A DNA stretch of 58,430 nt from Verrucomicrobiales bacterium (GTDB lineage Bacteria > Verrucomicrobiota > Verrucomicrobiia > Limisphaerales > SXQI01), in the NCBI GenBank assembly GCA_005793025.1, contig SXQI01000074.1, positions 1 through 58,430 on the forward strand, read 5' to 3'. Made by a program: the position numbers and the translations under genes. Position 1 is the stretch's first letter, and the number at the start of each line of letters is the position of its first letter. The notes below the pieces were generated by a model. The model saw only the letters and a program-made list of their open reading frames with translations. It was not told the origin of the DNA and did not search any database. Below are positions 16,606 through 25,282 of this stretch, piece by piece.

Positions 16606-17375
16606 TGATCTTTAGCGGCAACACACGATTCGAGATCAAAAGAGCTGAAGCCAATCGAATGGCCTTCAGCCTGTTAGAATTGTTGGTTGTGATCGCGTTG
16701 ATCATGGTTTTGTCAGGATTGTTACTTCATGCGATCAAGCAAGGGAAGGGTGCTGCAGACGGCAGTGTTTGCTTTAGTAACTTGAGGCAAATGGGGTTAG
16801 CAGCCCAACTTTATTGGGATGATCACGATGGGCGAACATTCCGCTACCGAGGTGCGTCGACCAACGGCGGGGATCATTATTGGTTTGGTTGGATTGAACG
16901 AGGATCGGAAGGCACTCGTCGTTTTGATGCCAGCCAAGGTGCTCTAGCTCGTTACGGAACCGCGAGAGGAGTCGAGACGTGTCCCGCTTTGAATATCAAA
17001 TTGCGTGAGTTTAAAAGAAAGGCAACGGGTGTTTCCTATGGTTACGGATACAACCTAATCCTTTCAGCAAGTGCTCAACACCCAGCTCGAAACATCCAAG
17101 AATTTCTAAACCCAAGTGGATTAGCTGTATTCGCGGACTCGGCACAAATAAATACGTTTCAACCACCTGCCTCGCCAACGAACCCGATGCTGGAGGAGTT
17201 TTATTATATAAGCCAATTTGAAGCGACGACCCATTTTAGGCACAGGGACACAGCTTCCACATTGTTCCTAGATGGTCATGTCGGGCGTGAAAAAATGAGG
17301 AGTGAATCCTTGGATCTCCGTCTGCCCTTGCAACGGGTTGGTCGTTTGTTGGATGCTAGAATTACCGGCGGTTAA
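16602..17375 (+). CDS. Type II pseudopilin-like protein with H-X9-DG motif
   Basis: The 257-residue product has a prepilin leader: a basic stretch to residue 21, then AFSLLELLVVIALIMVLSGLLL, where cleavage would fall between Ala21 and Phe22. Glu26 is the conserved +5 Glu. Gly is normal at -1; Ala is a tolerated but unusual substitute. The globular part has NLRQMGLAAQLYWDDHDG and the H-X9-DG pattern from His214 to Asp224-Gly225. Very many such proteins occur in Verrucomicrobia and Planctomycetes, with unknown role. Alternative starts are Met2 or Met20. It overlaps the PEP-CTERM gene upstream and, convergently, the last four bases of glmM. Confidence 0.85.
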   Translation: MMIFSGNTRFEIKRAEANRMAFSLLELLVVIALIMVLSGLLLHAIKQGKGAADGSVCFSNLRQMGLAAQLYWDDHDGRTFRYRGASTNGGDHYWFGWIERGSEGTRRFDASQGALARYGTARGVETCPALNIKLREFKRKATGVSYGYGYNLILSASAQHPARNIQEFLNPSGLAVFADSAQINTFQPPASPTNPMLEEFYYISQFEATTHFRHRDTASTLFLDGHVGREKMRSESLDLRLPLQRVGRLLDARITGG

Positions 17376-18754
17376 GCCCCGATATGGTGTTTGATTTGAT
17401 CCGCGATCAGGGAACTCCAAATTTTCAGACTCTCGAGATCACGACCTTCAATTAATAAGCGAGCTTTGGGTTCAGTTCCTGAGTAGCGCAACAACAACCG
17501 ACCCCCATCCTTTTGGACGGCGAGTTCGGCCTGTTGAACGAGTGAAGGCAGCCCATCCAATTCTTCGAACGGTTTTTTCTCTCGAACTTTAACGTTCACG
17601 ACGATCTGAGGGAACCTCGTCCAACAATGCGCGAGTTTTGAAAGTGTCGCGTTCCGTTCCTTCATGATGCGCAAGATTTGCAGTGCACAAACGAGACCAT
17701 CTCCAGTGGTGCCATAGTCTCGAAAAATCATGTGTCCACTTTGTTCCCCACCAAGGTTATAACCGTGCCGAAGCATCTCATCAATGACATGCTTGTCTCC
17801 GACTGAGGTCCGGACGACTTCACCCCCAAGAGATCGAATACTGTGATCCAATCCTGCGTTGCTCATCACTGTTGCGACCACTGTTTTTCGAGCCAATTGA
17901 CCTTGTTCCAGCATGTCGGTTGCAGCGATCATCAGAATATCATCTCCGTCGATTAATACTCCTTTTTCGTCACAAAGCAGAACCCGATCGGCATCGCCAT
18001 CGTGAGCAATACCGAGGTGGGCGCCATGATCGCGGACCGCTCGGCACATCTTTTCTGGATACATGGAACCGCATTCGCCGTTAATGTTAGTACCATTGGG
18101 TTGGTTCCCAAACGCGATAACTTCCGCTCCCAATTCACGGAGGACACAAGGGGTAGCTTTGTAGGCAGCGCCATGGGCACAATCCACGACGATCTTCATA
18201 CCCTCCAACGTTGTTGTTTTGGGAAAAGAAGATTTCGCATATTCGATATAACGCCCAAGCGCATCGTCGATCCGGATTGCTTTTCCGATTTGCGCGCCGG
18301 TGGCTTTCGGGCTCTCAATGTCGCCATGAAAAACTAGATGCTCGATTTTTGACTCAATCAGATCATCAAGTTTGTAACCGTCGGATCGAAAGAATTTGAT
18401 TCCGTTATCGTCGTAAGGGTTGTGGGATGCCGTGATGACGATACCAGCATCGGCACGCAGACTTCGCGTAACGTAGGCGACACCTGGGGTAGGAAGTGGT
18501 CCGATGAAAAGCACGTCTACTCCCATTGAAAGAATTCCAGAAGCTAGAGCGTTTTCCAGCATGTAACCCGAAAGTCGCGTATCTTTGCCGATCACGATTT
18601 TATGGCGTTCACGGCCACGGGCCACTGTTTCAAGGCTGCGAAAAACCTGCGCAGCAGCTCGGCCGAGTTTTAATGCGGTTTCTGGCGTAACGGGTTCGAT
18701 ATTTGCCGGACCGCGCACCCCGTCAGTGCCAAAGATTTTTTTTGGTAATGTCAT
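17372..18754 (-). CDS. glmM: Phosphoglucosamine mutase
   Basis: GlmM interconverts glucosamine-6-phosphate and glucosamine-1-phosphate, feeding UDP-GlcNAc for peptidoglycan and LPS. At 460 residues it matches the family. The start is FGTDGVRG. The phosphoserine loop is ITASHNPYDDNGIKFF (active Ser near residue 105), the metal loop DGDADR, and the C-terminal phosphate loop RYSGTEPKARLL. It follows cdaR by 19 bases on the same strand. The order cdaA-cdaR-glmM is conserved in many Firmicutes, where GlmM binds and inhibits CdaA; the same arrangement here suggests that coupling of cell-wall precursor flow and c-di-AMP is retained. Regulation is inferred from gene order. Confidence 0.95.
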   Translation of the reverse strand: MTLPKKIFGTDGVRGPANIEPVTPETALKLGRAAAQVFRSLETVARGRERHKIVIGKDTRLSGYMLENALASGILSMGVDVLFIGPLPTPGVAYVTRSLRADAGIVITASHNPYDDNGIKFFRSDGYKLDDLIESKIEHLVFHGDIESPKATGAQIGKAIRIDDALGRYIEYAKSSFPKTTTLEGMKIVVDCAHGAAYKATPCVLRELGAEVIAFGNQPNGTNINGECGSMYPEKMCRAVRDHGAHLGIAHDGDADRVLLCDEKGVLIDGDDILMIAATDMLEQGQLARKTVVATVMSNAGLDHSIRSLGGEVVRTSVGDKHVIDEMLRHGYNLGGEQSGHMIFRDYGTTGDGLVCALQILRIMKERNATLSKLAHCWTRFPQIVVNVKVREKKPFEELDGLPSLVQQAELAVQKDGGRLLLRYSGTEPKARLLIEGRDLESLKIWSSLIADQIKHHIGA

Positions 18755-18773
18755 CTAAATAACTGTGGTTCAA

Positions 18774-19190
18774 TTAAGGACTTAAAAGGCGTATGTGAAC
18801 TTCGCTCGGAAAGGTTTGATCAACTTGGATTCCCTTTGGAACGTGAACTCGTACTGGTAGGATCGTTGTGTCGGTTTGGAAAAACTGTGTATCCACGTAG
18901 GCTCGGATTTCATTGGTGGTCAGCCTGTTCAAAATTGATGAGTCACCTGATAAAACTAGATTGATACCTGACACTGAAACACTGAAACGGCGAAACTCAC
19001 CTGATGGTTGCATAACACTGATTGGAATGAGTTCAAAAGATTTTTTAACTCGGTTTTTCATCTCAGAATCTTCCTTCGCTCCAGAAGTGCTCTGATCATT
19101 CCGATGGAACACGAACCAGACGATGATGGCTAGCATCAGTGCGGTTAGTTTCAGATAAAAATTATTCGGGAGCAATGCGCGCTTGGCCAT
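18774..19190 (-). CDS. cdaR: CdaR/YbbR-like membrane-anchored protein
   Basis: This 138-residue protein has one N-terminal membrane helix (about 15-31, FYLKLTALMLAIIVWFVFH) and a single YbbR-like domain outside it, ending in strand PVRVHVPKGIQV and EVHIRLLSP. CdaR proteins regulate CdaA; characterised forms have several YbbR domains, so this one is minimal. I start it at ATG 19190, which overlaps the cdaA stop by 29 bases; the frame stays open upstream to 19274. Position between cdaA and glmM supports the assignment, as the sequence alone is only moderately distinctive. Confidence 0.75.
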   Translation of the reverse strand: MAKRALLPNNFYLKLTALMLAIIVWFVFHRNDQSTSGAKEDSEMKNRVKKSFELIPISVMQPSGEFRRFSVSVSGINLVLSGDSSILNRLTTNEIRAYVDTQFFQTDTTILPVRVHVPKGIQVDQTFPSEVHIRLLSP

Positions 19191-20034
19191 GATGCGAAAG
19201 TGTTTGGGATCCTGAATCATCTCCAGCAGATCCACTATTAGAGCGGTTTTGTAACTTGCTCCGAATCCAAGCACGCCACGTAAGTTTAGGTTGACGCATG
19301 AAGATGGAAGTCAGAAATGAACGTAGTTCTTCCACGCTGACTCCACGCACCCACTGTCCTTTGTAAGCGTAAGAAATAGTCCCTAGCTCCTCTGATACGA
19401 CAATGACGATAGCATCCGTTTCTTCCGCCAACCCGATTGCCGCACGATGGCGAGTTCCAAGGGACTTACTCAAATCTTGTCGTTGGGTTAGAGGGAAAAT
19501 GCAAGCCGCGAGGTTGATTCGGTCTCCTTTGATAACAACACCACCATCATGGATGGCGTTATTTGGAAAAAAAATCGTCTCCAACATTTCCGGTGTTGCC
19601 TCACAATCCACTGTAATCCCAGACTCTACAACATCCCTCAGCTGGATGGTTTGCTCAAGGGCGATCAGAGCTCCAATATGAAGCTCCGAAAACCGTTCAA
19701 CGCTTTGTACGATCACCTCGATATTTTCACGTTGCTCTCGGGTTGTGCCAAAAAGAGGAAGATTTCCCAATTCCGCGAGCATACGTCGAAATTCAGGCTG
19801 AAAAAGCACCAAAACTGCCACGGCAGAAAAAGCAAAAAACGAGCGAAGGAACGTACTCAACACATCGAGTTGCAGCACGCTTGTGACGAAAGTCAGTGCA
19901 ATCATCACTAAAAAACCAATCACCACTGGCCAACCGCGCGTTCCTCGCACGAACAGGAATCCATAATAGAAGGCTGTGGTTAACACCACAATTTCTACCA
20001 ACGGTCGCCACAAAATTGAAATCCAATCAACCAC
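19162..20034 (-). CDS. cdaA: Diadenylate cyclase (c-di-AMP synthase)
   Basis: CdaA condenses two ATP to c-di-AMP at the membrane. The 290-residue protein has three N-terminal membrane helices (about 12-30, 36-54, 60-78) and a DAC (DisA_N) domain at about 95-245. The two catalytic motifs are HDGGV (Asp163-Gly165) and GTRHRAA (Arg195-His196-Arg197). The first is usually DGA, so the second Gly is a small deviation. The C-terminal 40 residues are basic and Ser/Gly-rich. It overlaps folP upstream by eight bases and cdaR downstream. c-di-AMP usually governs potassium and osmotic balance; no target is visible here. Confidence 0.93.
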   Translation of the reverse strand: MVDWISILWRPLVEIVVLTTAFYYGFLFVRGTRGWPVVIGFLVMIALTFVTSVLQLDVLSTFLRSFFAFSAVAVLVLFQPEFRRMLAELGNLPLFGTTREQRENIEVIVQSVERFSELHIGALIALEQTIQLRDVVESGITVDCEATPEMLETIFFPNNAIHDGGVVIKGDRINLAACIFPLTQRQDLSKSLGTRHRAAIGLAEETDAIVIVVSEELGTISYAYKGQWVRGVSVEELRSFLTSIFMRQPKLTWRAWIRSKLQNRSNSGSAGDDSGSQTLSHHGQARIAPE

Positions 20035-20875
20035 GCTCGTGCTTCGTTTTTAGTAATAATTCCGTCATTCGTGCAGCTTGTCTAGTCTCCGCCACGTCAT
20101 GGGTTCGCACAATCTGAACACCCGCCTGAATCGCCCAAGCAGCACAGGATAGACCTCCTGCGAGTCGATCTTGGAGAGGCGCACTGGTTGCTTCCCCGAG
20201 AAACGACTTGCGAGAGACGCCGACTAGGATCGGCCGTTTTAAATCATGAAGCAGGTCGAGATTTGCCATCAGATCCAAATTGTGTTGAAACGTTTTACCA
20301 AAACCTATGCCAACATCGAGCACGACTTGCTCGAAGTTTACCCCTGATTCCTTTAGGAACGCCAGTCGCTCTCTTAAAAAGGATTTCACTTCTTGAGTCA
20401 CATTACCATAGGAGGGATTGGACTGCATAGATTGAGGGGTGCCCTGCATATGCATTAAAACATAACCAACACCGGTCCTCGCGATCAGTTCACACATCTC
20501 AGAATCACCTCGGTTAGCCCCGATATCGTTCACGATTTGAGCGCCCTCGGCGATTGCAGCATGAGCTACGTCTGCCTTCTGTGTATCGATGGAGATGATC
20601 GCATCGGTTTTGGCTCGCAACCCGTGAATGACCGGAATAACACGTCTTATTTCTTCTGCGGAGGTGACCTGGGACGCGCCGGGTCGGGTCGATTCCCCGC
20701 CAATATCGATCCAATCTGCACCACATGCTAAGAGGCTGATCCCGTGATCGATTGCCGCTGATGCATCCAAATATTTCGATCCGTCGGAAAAAGAATCAGG
20801 GGTGACATTTAAAACCCCCATCACCAAGGTGGGTCTTGGAAAATGATACACCAAATCCTTAACTCGCAAGATCAT
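20027..20875 (-). CDS. folP: Dihydropteroate synthase
   Basis: FolP joins p-aminobenzoate to 6-hydroxymethyl-dihydropterin diphosphate in folate synthesis and is the target of sulfonamides. The 282 residues include the signature VMGVLNVTPDSFSDGSKY (19-36), then DIGGESTRPGA, VNDIGANR, MHMQGTPQSMQ, DVGIGFGKTFQHNLDLM, PILVGVSRKSFLG and HDVAETRQA. All pterin-binding and loop motifs are present. It overlaps cdaA by eight bases, so folate, c-di-AMP and GlmM are probably cotranscribed. Start is ATG 20875. Confidence 0.96.
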   Translation of the reverse strand: MILRVKDLVYHFPRPTLVMGVLNVTPDSFSDGSKYLDASAAIDHGISLLACGADWIDIGGESTRPGASQVTSAEEIRRVIPVIHGLRAKTDAIISIDTQKADVAHAAIAEGAQIVNDIGANRGDSEMCELIARTGVGYVLMHMQGTPQSMQSNPSYGNVTQEVKSFLRERLAFLKESGVNFEQVVLDVGIGFGKTFQHNLDLMANLDLLHDLKRPILVGVSRKSFLGEATSAPLQDRLAGGLSCAAWAIQAGVQIVRTHDVAETRQAARMTELLLKTKHERG

Positions 20876-20889
20876 TGGGTTTTAGCGGG

Positions 20890-21297
20890 CTATTGTCTGC
20901 TCGGTTCAGTCGTGTGCGCCCGCTGGATGAGTTCGATCTCATAACCTTCTGGTGCATCTACAAACGCGAAGCCACCACCATCCTTCCTTAAATGCGGCCC
21001 ATCCGAAAATGCCAAACCATGCGCACTTAGATGGCGACCAAAGATTTCTAGATTCTCGACCTCAAAAGCAAGGTGTGTGAGATCGGCCTGAACTCTCACC
21101 ATCCCGCTAGATGGAAAATGGCATATTTCTATCAACTCCTCGCTTTCCTCAGCTTTGAGAAAGACCAACTCAGACCCACGTGGAGACTTGTGTCGCCTTG
21201 TCTCCTGAAGCCCTAATACATCTTTGTAAAAGGTCACCGTTTTTTCGAGATCATCAACCCGGTATCGGGTATGTAACAATTTTTTAACAGCGGTCAC
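20890..21297 (-). CDS. gloA: Glyoxalase I-like VOC protein
   Basis: This 135-residue vicinal oxygen chelate protein resembles lactoylglutathione lyase. The two beta-alpha-beta-beta-beta units begin LLHTRYRVDDLEKTVTFYKDVLG and LTHLAFEVENLEIFG. The four metal ligands are visible as His9, the Glu of ELIEICH, the His of LTHLAF and the Glu of GYEIELIQR. It could isomerise the methylglyoxal-thiol adduct, although thiol use in this organism is not known. The start is GTG 21297. It lies 14 bases before folP on the same strand. Confidence 0.85.
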   Translation of the reverse strand: MTAVKKLLHTRYRVDDLEKTVTFYKDVLGLQETRRHKSPRGSELVFLKAEESEELIEICHFPSSGMVRVQADLTHLAFEVENLEIFGRHLSAHGLAFSDGPHLRKDGGGFAFVDAPEGYEIELIQRAHTTEPSRQ

Positions 21298-21363
21298 GCC
21301 ATTTATCGTAGTGACGTCGGAATGTTAGACAACACAATCAGGCTTAAATCTTCTTTCTCAATT

Positions 21364-21390
21364 AGGGTTACGACCTCGTGTTGTAGCCCT
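21364..21390. other. Stem-loop between ispA and the glyoxalase gene
   Basis: AGGGTTACGAC, loop CTCGT, GTTGTAGCCCT forms an 11-bp stem on the plus strand with two G-U pairs; on the minus strand the same positions become A-C mismatches. No U-run follows on either side. It lies in the 127-base gap between two minus-strand genes and may be a processing or partial termination site, or a dispersed repeat unit. Confidence 0.35.
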
Positions 21391-21424
21391 CCTTCGCTGC
21401 GAAACTAGCGAGATAGTTGACAAC

Positions 21425-22351
21425 TCAACAATCCCGATTCAGCAGGAACCCTGCTAACGCTTCTAGTGCTGCCGCCTTCTTCCGAAAGGGCTTCAGAGCG
21501 AGAAATGCTTTCTCGGTCAACTGTTTGGATATTCGCCTAGATTGGTTGAGCCCTAGAATCGACGGATAAGTGGCTTTTTGAGCGTGTTGATCCTTGCCAG
21601 CGGTTTTGCCCAATTGTTCGCTGGTCTGAGTGACGTCTAAAATATCATCAATAACTTGGTAAGCTAAACCCACGTTGTAGCCAAACTCCGTCAGGGCTTT
21701 GAGCTGGGTTGGTGTGCAATTCACACTCATCCCCCCGAGTCGAACCGAGCAGCAGAACAAAGCCGAAGTTTTCCTTTCATGGATGTATTGAAGTTCCTTG
21801 ATGGGAATGGCCTTGCCTTCGCTCAACATGTCCACTACTTGTCCCGCAATGAGTTGTAGTGAACCGGAGGCTCTTGCCAACTCCAACACTTGCTTGTTCA
21901 CGCCGTACCTTGAGGTAGGTTTAACTTTTGCGATCAACTCGAACGATTGGGTGAGTAACGCATCTCCAGCAAGAACCGCGATGCCTTCCCCGAACACCTT
22001 GTGGTTTGTGGGCTTCCCACGTCGAAAGTCGTCGTTGTCCATCGCGGGTAGGTCGTCGTGAATCAGTGAATAAGTGTGGATACACTCTACCGCACAGGCC
22101 GCAGGCAAAGCCGGGGTCCACTCGCCACCGCAAGCTTCCGCAGCTGCCAGACAAAGGGCCGGTCGAATTCGTTTACCACCAGCGAATAATGAATACCGCA
22201 TTGCGTCGTGAATGCGTCGGGGCTTTGTTTTCACCGTGGGTATCCATCGATCCAGACTACGTTCGACGACTTCAGAAGTGCTGCGCAGGTAGGATTTCGT
22301 ATCAAACCCTTGTTTCGTAGCAACGGTTTGTTTTAGTGGTGCTGCGGACAT
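21425..22351 (-). CDS. ispA: Farnesyl/geranyl diphosphate synthase
   Basis: This trans-prenyltransferase condenses dimethylallyl or geranyl diphosphate with isopentenyl diphosphate. At 308 residues it matches IspA. GGKRIRP is the substrate loop, HDDLPAMDNDDFRRG the first Asp-rich motif with the two-residue insertion of type II enzymes, and QVIDDILDVT the second. Tyr at position -5 before the first motif (TYSLIHDD) is as in E. coli IspA, which favours farnesyl diphosphate as product. It starts at ATG 22351 and is divergent from aspC. Product length is inferred from one residue and may differ. Confidence 0.92.
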   Translation of the reverse strand: MSAAPLKQTVATKQGFDTKSYLRSTSEVVERSLDRWIPTVKTKPRRIHDAMRYSLFAGGKRIRPALCLAAAEACGGEWTPALPAACAVECIHTYSLIHDDLPAMDNDDFRRGKPTNHKVFGEGIAVLAGDALLTQSFELIAKVKPTSRYGVNKQVLELARASGSLQLIAGQVVDMLSEGKAIPIKELQYIHERKTSALFCCSVRLGGMSVNCTPTQLKALTEFGYNVGLAYQVIDDILDVTQTSEQLGKTAGKDQHAQKATYPSILGLNQSRRISKQLTEKAFLALKPFRKKAAALEALAGFLLNRDC

Positions 22352-22366
22352 GGTGAGATTTTAAGG

Positions 22367-22404
22367 ATAACCTAACGTTCGCTGCAAGTTCGTTTCTAGG
22401 TTAT
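22367..22404. repeat. Inverted repeat in the ispA-aspC divergent region
   Basis: Perfect 8-base arms ATAACCTA and TAGGTTAT are separated by 22 bases in which ACG and CGT can extend the pairing with a bulge. TGCC and five T follow on the plus strand. It lies 16 bases from the ispA start and could be an operator or leader structure; no function is known. Confidence 0.4.
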
Positions 22405-22535
22405 TGCCTTTTTAAAGAGACTTAGACCCAACTACCAAGGTCTCGAGACTGCTTTCAAGCTTGAGGAGTTTTTGACGGTGGGATTCTGCAAATCCGCTTG
22501 CCCGTCGCGTCTCCCCTGTTAGGATTCGCACCCCG

Positions 22536-23711
22536 ATGAATTATAAGATTTCCCATCGCGCCGCTTCCTTGTCGCCGTCGCTTACATTGGTTATTGATTC
22601 CAAGGCCAAAGCCATGAAGGCGGAGGGACTCGATGTCGTTGGTTTTGGGGCAGGTGAGCCCGATTTTGATACTCCACAGCATATCAAGGATGCAGCATCC
22701 AAAGCCTTGGCAGATGGATTCACAAAATATACTCCCAGCAGCGGCATCCCGGACCTTCGAGCTGCGATCGCCCAGAAGTTTGAACGGGAGAACGGGCTGA
22801 ATTACAAACCTAGTCAGGTCATTGTTTCCTGCGGTGGTAAACACTCTTGTTATAACGTGGTGCTTGCGACTTGTCAGGAGGGTGATGAGGTCATCATTCC
22901 TTCGCCATACTGGCTGAGCTACCCAGAAATGGTGCGACTGGCGAGTGCTACACCCGTCGTTGTGGAGACGACAGACGCGACCGAATTCAAAATGACTCCT
23001 TCCCAATTGAGGGCGGCGATCACTCCACGCACTAGGTTGCTTGTGCTCACAACACCGAGTAACCCGACTGGAAGTGTTTACACTCCTGAAGAGGTGAGGG
23101 CATTAGGTGATATCTGCATCGAACACGGGATCCTCATCATGAGTGACGAGATTTATGAACACCTTCTGTATGATGGAGCTGTTCACAAATCCGTAGCGAG
23201 TTTCAGCCAAGCCCATCAGGATCACACGATCATCGTTCATGGGTTTGCTAAAGCTTGGAGCATGACGGGATGGAGGTTAGGCTTTCTCGCGGCTCCAGAA
23301 CCAATTGCCAGTGCGATTGATGCGATGCAAAGTCACAGCACGAGCAATCCGACTTCCTTTGCCCAAAAAGGGGGTGTTGCCGCGTTGACTGGTTCTCAGG
23401 CTCACCTCCCACTGTGGCTGGCCGAATACGCCAAGCGGCGCACCTACGCATATCAGCGGCTCAACTCGATCCCGGGGATTTCGTGCGTGAATTCGAAAGG
23501 TGCTTTTTATCTGTTTCCTAACATCGCGAAACTCGGGTTAAAATCTGCGGATTTTTGTTCCCAATTACTTGCTACACAACACGTCGCTGCTGTTCCAGGA
23601 ATCGCTTTCGGGGCGGAGGGGTATCTTCGAATTTCCTACGCAACAGGGTTGGCCAATATTGAAAAAGGCTTAGATCGATTGGAGAAATTTGCCAGAACGT
23701 TGCATGGCTAA
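22536..23711 (+). CDS. aspC: Aspartate aminotransferase, class I
   Basis: This PLP enzyme of 391 residues transfers the amino group between aspartate and 2-oxoglutarate, and resembles the thermophilic/Ib AspC group. Landmarks are GAGEPDFDTP (residues 39-48), YTPSSGIPDLR, SCGGKHSCYNV, PSPYWLSYPEM, LTTPSNPTGSVY, MSDEIYEHLLYDG and the PLP-lysine in HGFAKAWSMTGWRLGFL (Lys near 239). The C-terminal YLRISYATG carries the carboxylate-binding Arg. Prephenate or other acceptors are possible in this group. It starts at ATG 22536, and the 184-base leader contains an inverted repeat and a small hairpin around GGATT-AATCC. Confidence 0.93.
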   Translation: MNYKISHRAASLSPSLTLVIDSKAKAMKAEGLDVVGFGAGEPDFDTPQHIKDAASKALADGFTKYTPSSGIPDLRAAIAQKFERENGLNYKPSQVIVSCGGKHSCYNVVLATCQEGDEVIIPSPYWLSYPEMVRLASATPVVVETTDATEFKMTPSQLRAAITPRTRLLVLTTPSNPTGSVYTPEEVRALGDICIEHGILIMSDEIYEHLLYDGAVHKSVASFSQAHQDHTIIVHGFAKAWSMTGWRLGFLAAPEPIASAIDAMQSHSTSNPTSFAQKGGVAALTGSQAHLPLWLAEYAKRRTYAYQRLNSIPGISCVNSKGAFYLFPNIAKLGLKSADFCSQLLATQHVAAVPGIAFGAEGYLRISYATGLANIEKGLDRLEKFARTLHG

Positions 23712-23838
23712 CCGGACGAATGTTCGTTGCAAAGACCTCTGCAAAAAAAGCCCGATCAACGCTTAGTTTTTCCTTGCTCATAAACCATGGGATGTAACTA
23801 TCTTGGGTGTCCCCAAGAAGCCTAGTTTTGTTCCGCCT

Positions 23839-25281
23839 ATGAGCCTTATCAATCGCCGTCAGTTTTTAAATTCAAGTGCGGTCGCTGTCTCCGCCCTTTC
23901 TGTTTCACGATCCGTCTGGGCACAGCCCAAGGGTGCCAACTCGGATATCCGGCTAGCAGTGGTTGGTTTCAACGGCCAAGGGAAGAGCCATATCGAAGGG
24001 TTCCGTAAGATACCCGGGGTTAGGGTAGTTGGCCTTTGTGATGTCGATTCCGCTGTCCTAGAAAAGGAAGCTGCGAAATTTAAGGATCGAAACGAAGCCG
24101 TTTCGACCTATTCTGATGTCCGCAAACTGCTTCAAAACAAGGACATCGATGCTATTTCGATTGCTACCCCAAATCATACGCATGCGTTGATTGCGATTTG
24201 GGCGATACAATCTGGTAAGGATGTTTATGTTGAGAAACCGGTGAGTCATAATGTGAGCGAAGGACGCCGGATTGTTGAAGCTGCACGCAAACACCAACGG
24301 ATCGTTCAGACCGGTACTCAGAGCCGATCGAATCCCGGTGTCCGGGAGGCAATCCAGTTTCTTCATGATGGTGGACTCGGGAAAATCAAGTGGGTTCGCG
24401 GTCTTTGCTACAAGCGACGTGCTTCAATCGGAAAAATAACCGCTCCTCAGAATCCTCCTAGCACGGTTGATTACGATTTGTGGTGTGGACCCGCTCCGAA
24501 GGAGCCGCTCACACGTAGCCGTTTGCATTACGATTGGCACTGGGTATGGCCAACGGGGTCTGGTGACTTGGGAAACCAAGGAATTCATCAGATGGATATT
24601 GCTCGGTGGGCACTGGGAGTGAACGAACTTTCACCTCAAGTCTTCAGCTTTGGAGGGCGATTCGGCTACGTGGACGACGGGACGACGCCAAACACACAAA
24701 TCATCTATCACAACTACGCGAAAGCACCGCTGATATTTGAAGTCCGTGGGCTGCCTGCGAAGTCGAATGGTGACGTGATGGACAATCTGAGGGGTGCTTC
24801 GATCGGCGTTGTCATCCAATGTGAGAATGGATCCATGGTGATCCCGAGCTATCAGAGTGCGACTGCTTTCGATCCCGCTGGGAAAGTATTAAAACAGTTC
24901 CGTGGCGACGCAAGTCATCATGGAAACTTTATCCAAGCCATTCGTAGCCGTAAATCCAGCGATCTCAACGCGGACATTCTAGAAGGGCACCTCTCTAGCG
25001 CGCTATGTCATACAGGCAACATTTCGTACCGCTTGGGTAAGCTTGCAAAACCTGAAACTGTTAGCAACGCAATCAAAAAGCACCCGGAGGCTGCTGAGAG
25101 CTTTGCCAGTTTCACGGAACATCTCAAAATCCACGATGTTGATCTGAACAAATTCCCAGTCCAATTAGGTGCAGTGCTTAAGATGGATCCCAAAAAAGAA
25201 CAGTTTATTAATAATTCCGCTGCCAACGAACTTTTGACTCGCAAATACCGTGATGGCTTTGTCGTTCCAAACAAGGTTTGA
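23839..25281 (+). CDS. Tat-exported Gfo/Idh/MocA oxidoreductase
   Basis: This 480-residue oxidoreductase begins with a twin-arginine signal: NRRQFLNSSAVAVSALSVSRSVWA, cleavage after about residue 28. The Rossmann loop is IRLAVVGFNGQGKSHIEG and the family motif GKDVYVEKPVSH. Further on GDLGNQGIHQMDIARWALG carries the C-terminal catalytic-type residues. Export through Tat implies folding with bound NAD(P) and action in the periplasm, as for glucose-fructose oxidoreductase. ATG 23839 is chosen because it places RR near the N-terminus; the frame stays open upstream to 23803. It is followed one base later by a lectin-like secreted protein and then an aldolase and MFS carrier. Substrate unknown. 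Confidence 0.88.
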   Translation: MSLINRRQFLNSSAVAVSALSVSRSVWAQPKGANSDIRLAVVGFNGQGKSHIEGFRKIPGVRVVGLCDVDSAVLEKEAAKFKDRNEAVSTYSDVRKLLQNKDIDAISIATPNHTHALIAIWAIQSGKDVYVEKPVSHNVSEGRRIVEAARKHQRIVQTGTQSRSNPGVREAIQFLHDGGLGKIKWVRGLCYKRRASIGKITAPQNPPSTVDYDLWCGPAPKEPLTRSRLHYDWHWVWPTGSGDLGNQGIHQMDIARWALGVNELSPQVFSFGGRFGYVDDGTTPNTQIIYHNYAKAPLIFEVRGLPAKSNGDVMDNLRGASIGVVIQCENGSMVIPSYQSATAFDPAGKVLKQFRGDASHHGNFIQAIRSRKSSDLNADILEGHLSSALCHTGNISYRLGKLAKPETVSNAIKKHPEAAESFASFTEHLKIHDVDLNKFPVQLGAVLKMDPKKEQFINNSAANELLTRKYRDGFVVPNKV

Positions 25282-25282
25282 C

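Noticed and set aside
21364..21390. tRNA or intrinsic terminator
   Set aside because: The stem is isolated, no cloverleaf can be drawn around it and no U-run follows.
22455..23006. Minus-strand 183-codon frame over the start of aspC
   Set aside because: aspC is conserved from its first residues and the antisense product has no domain or plausible start context.
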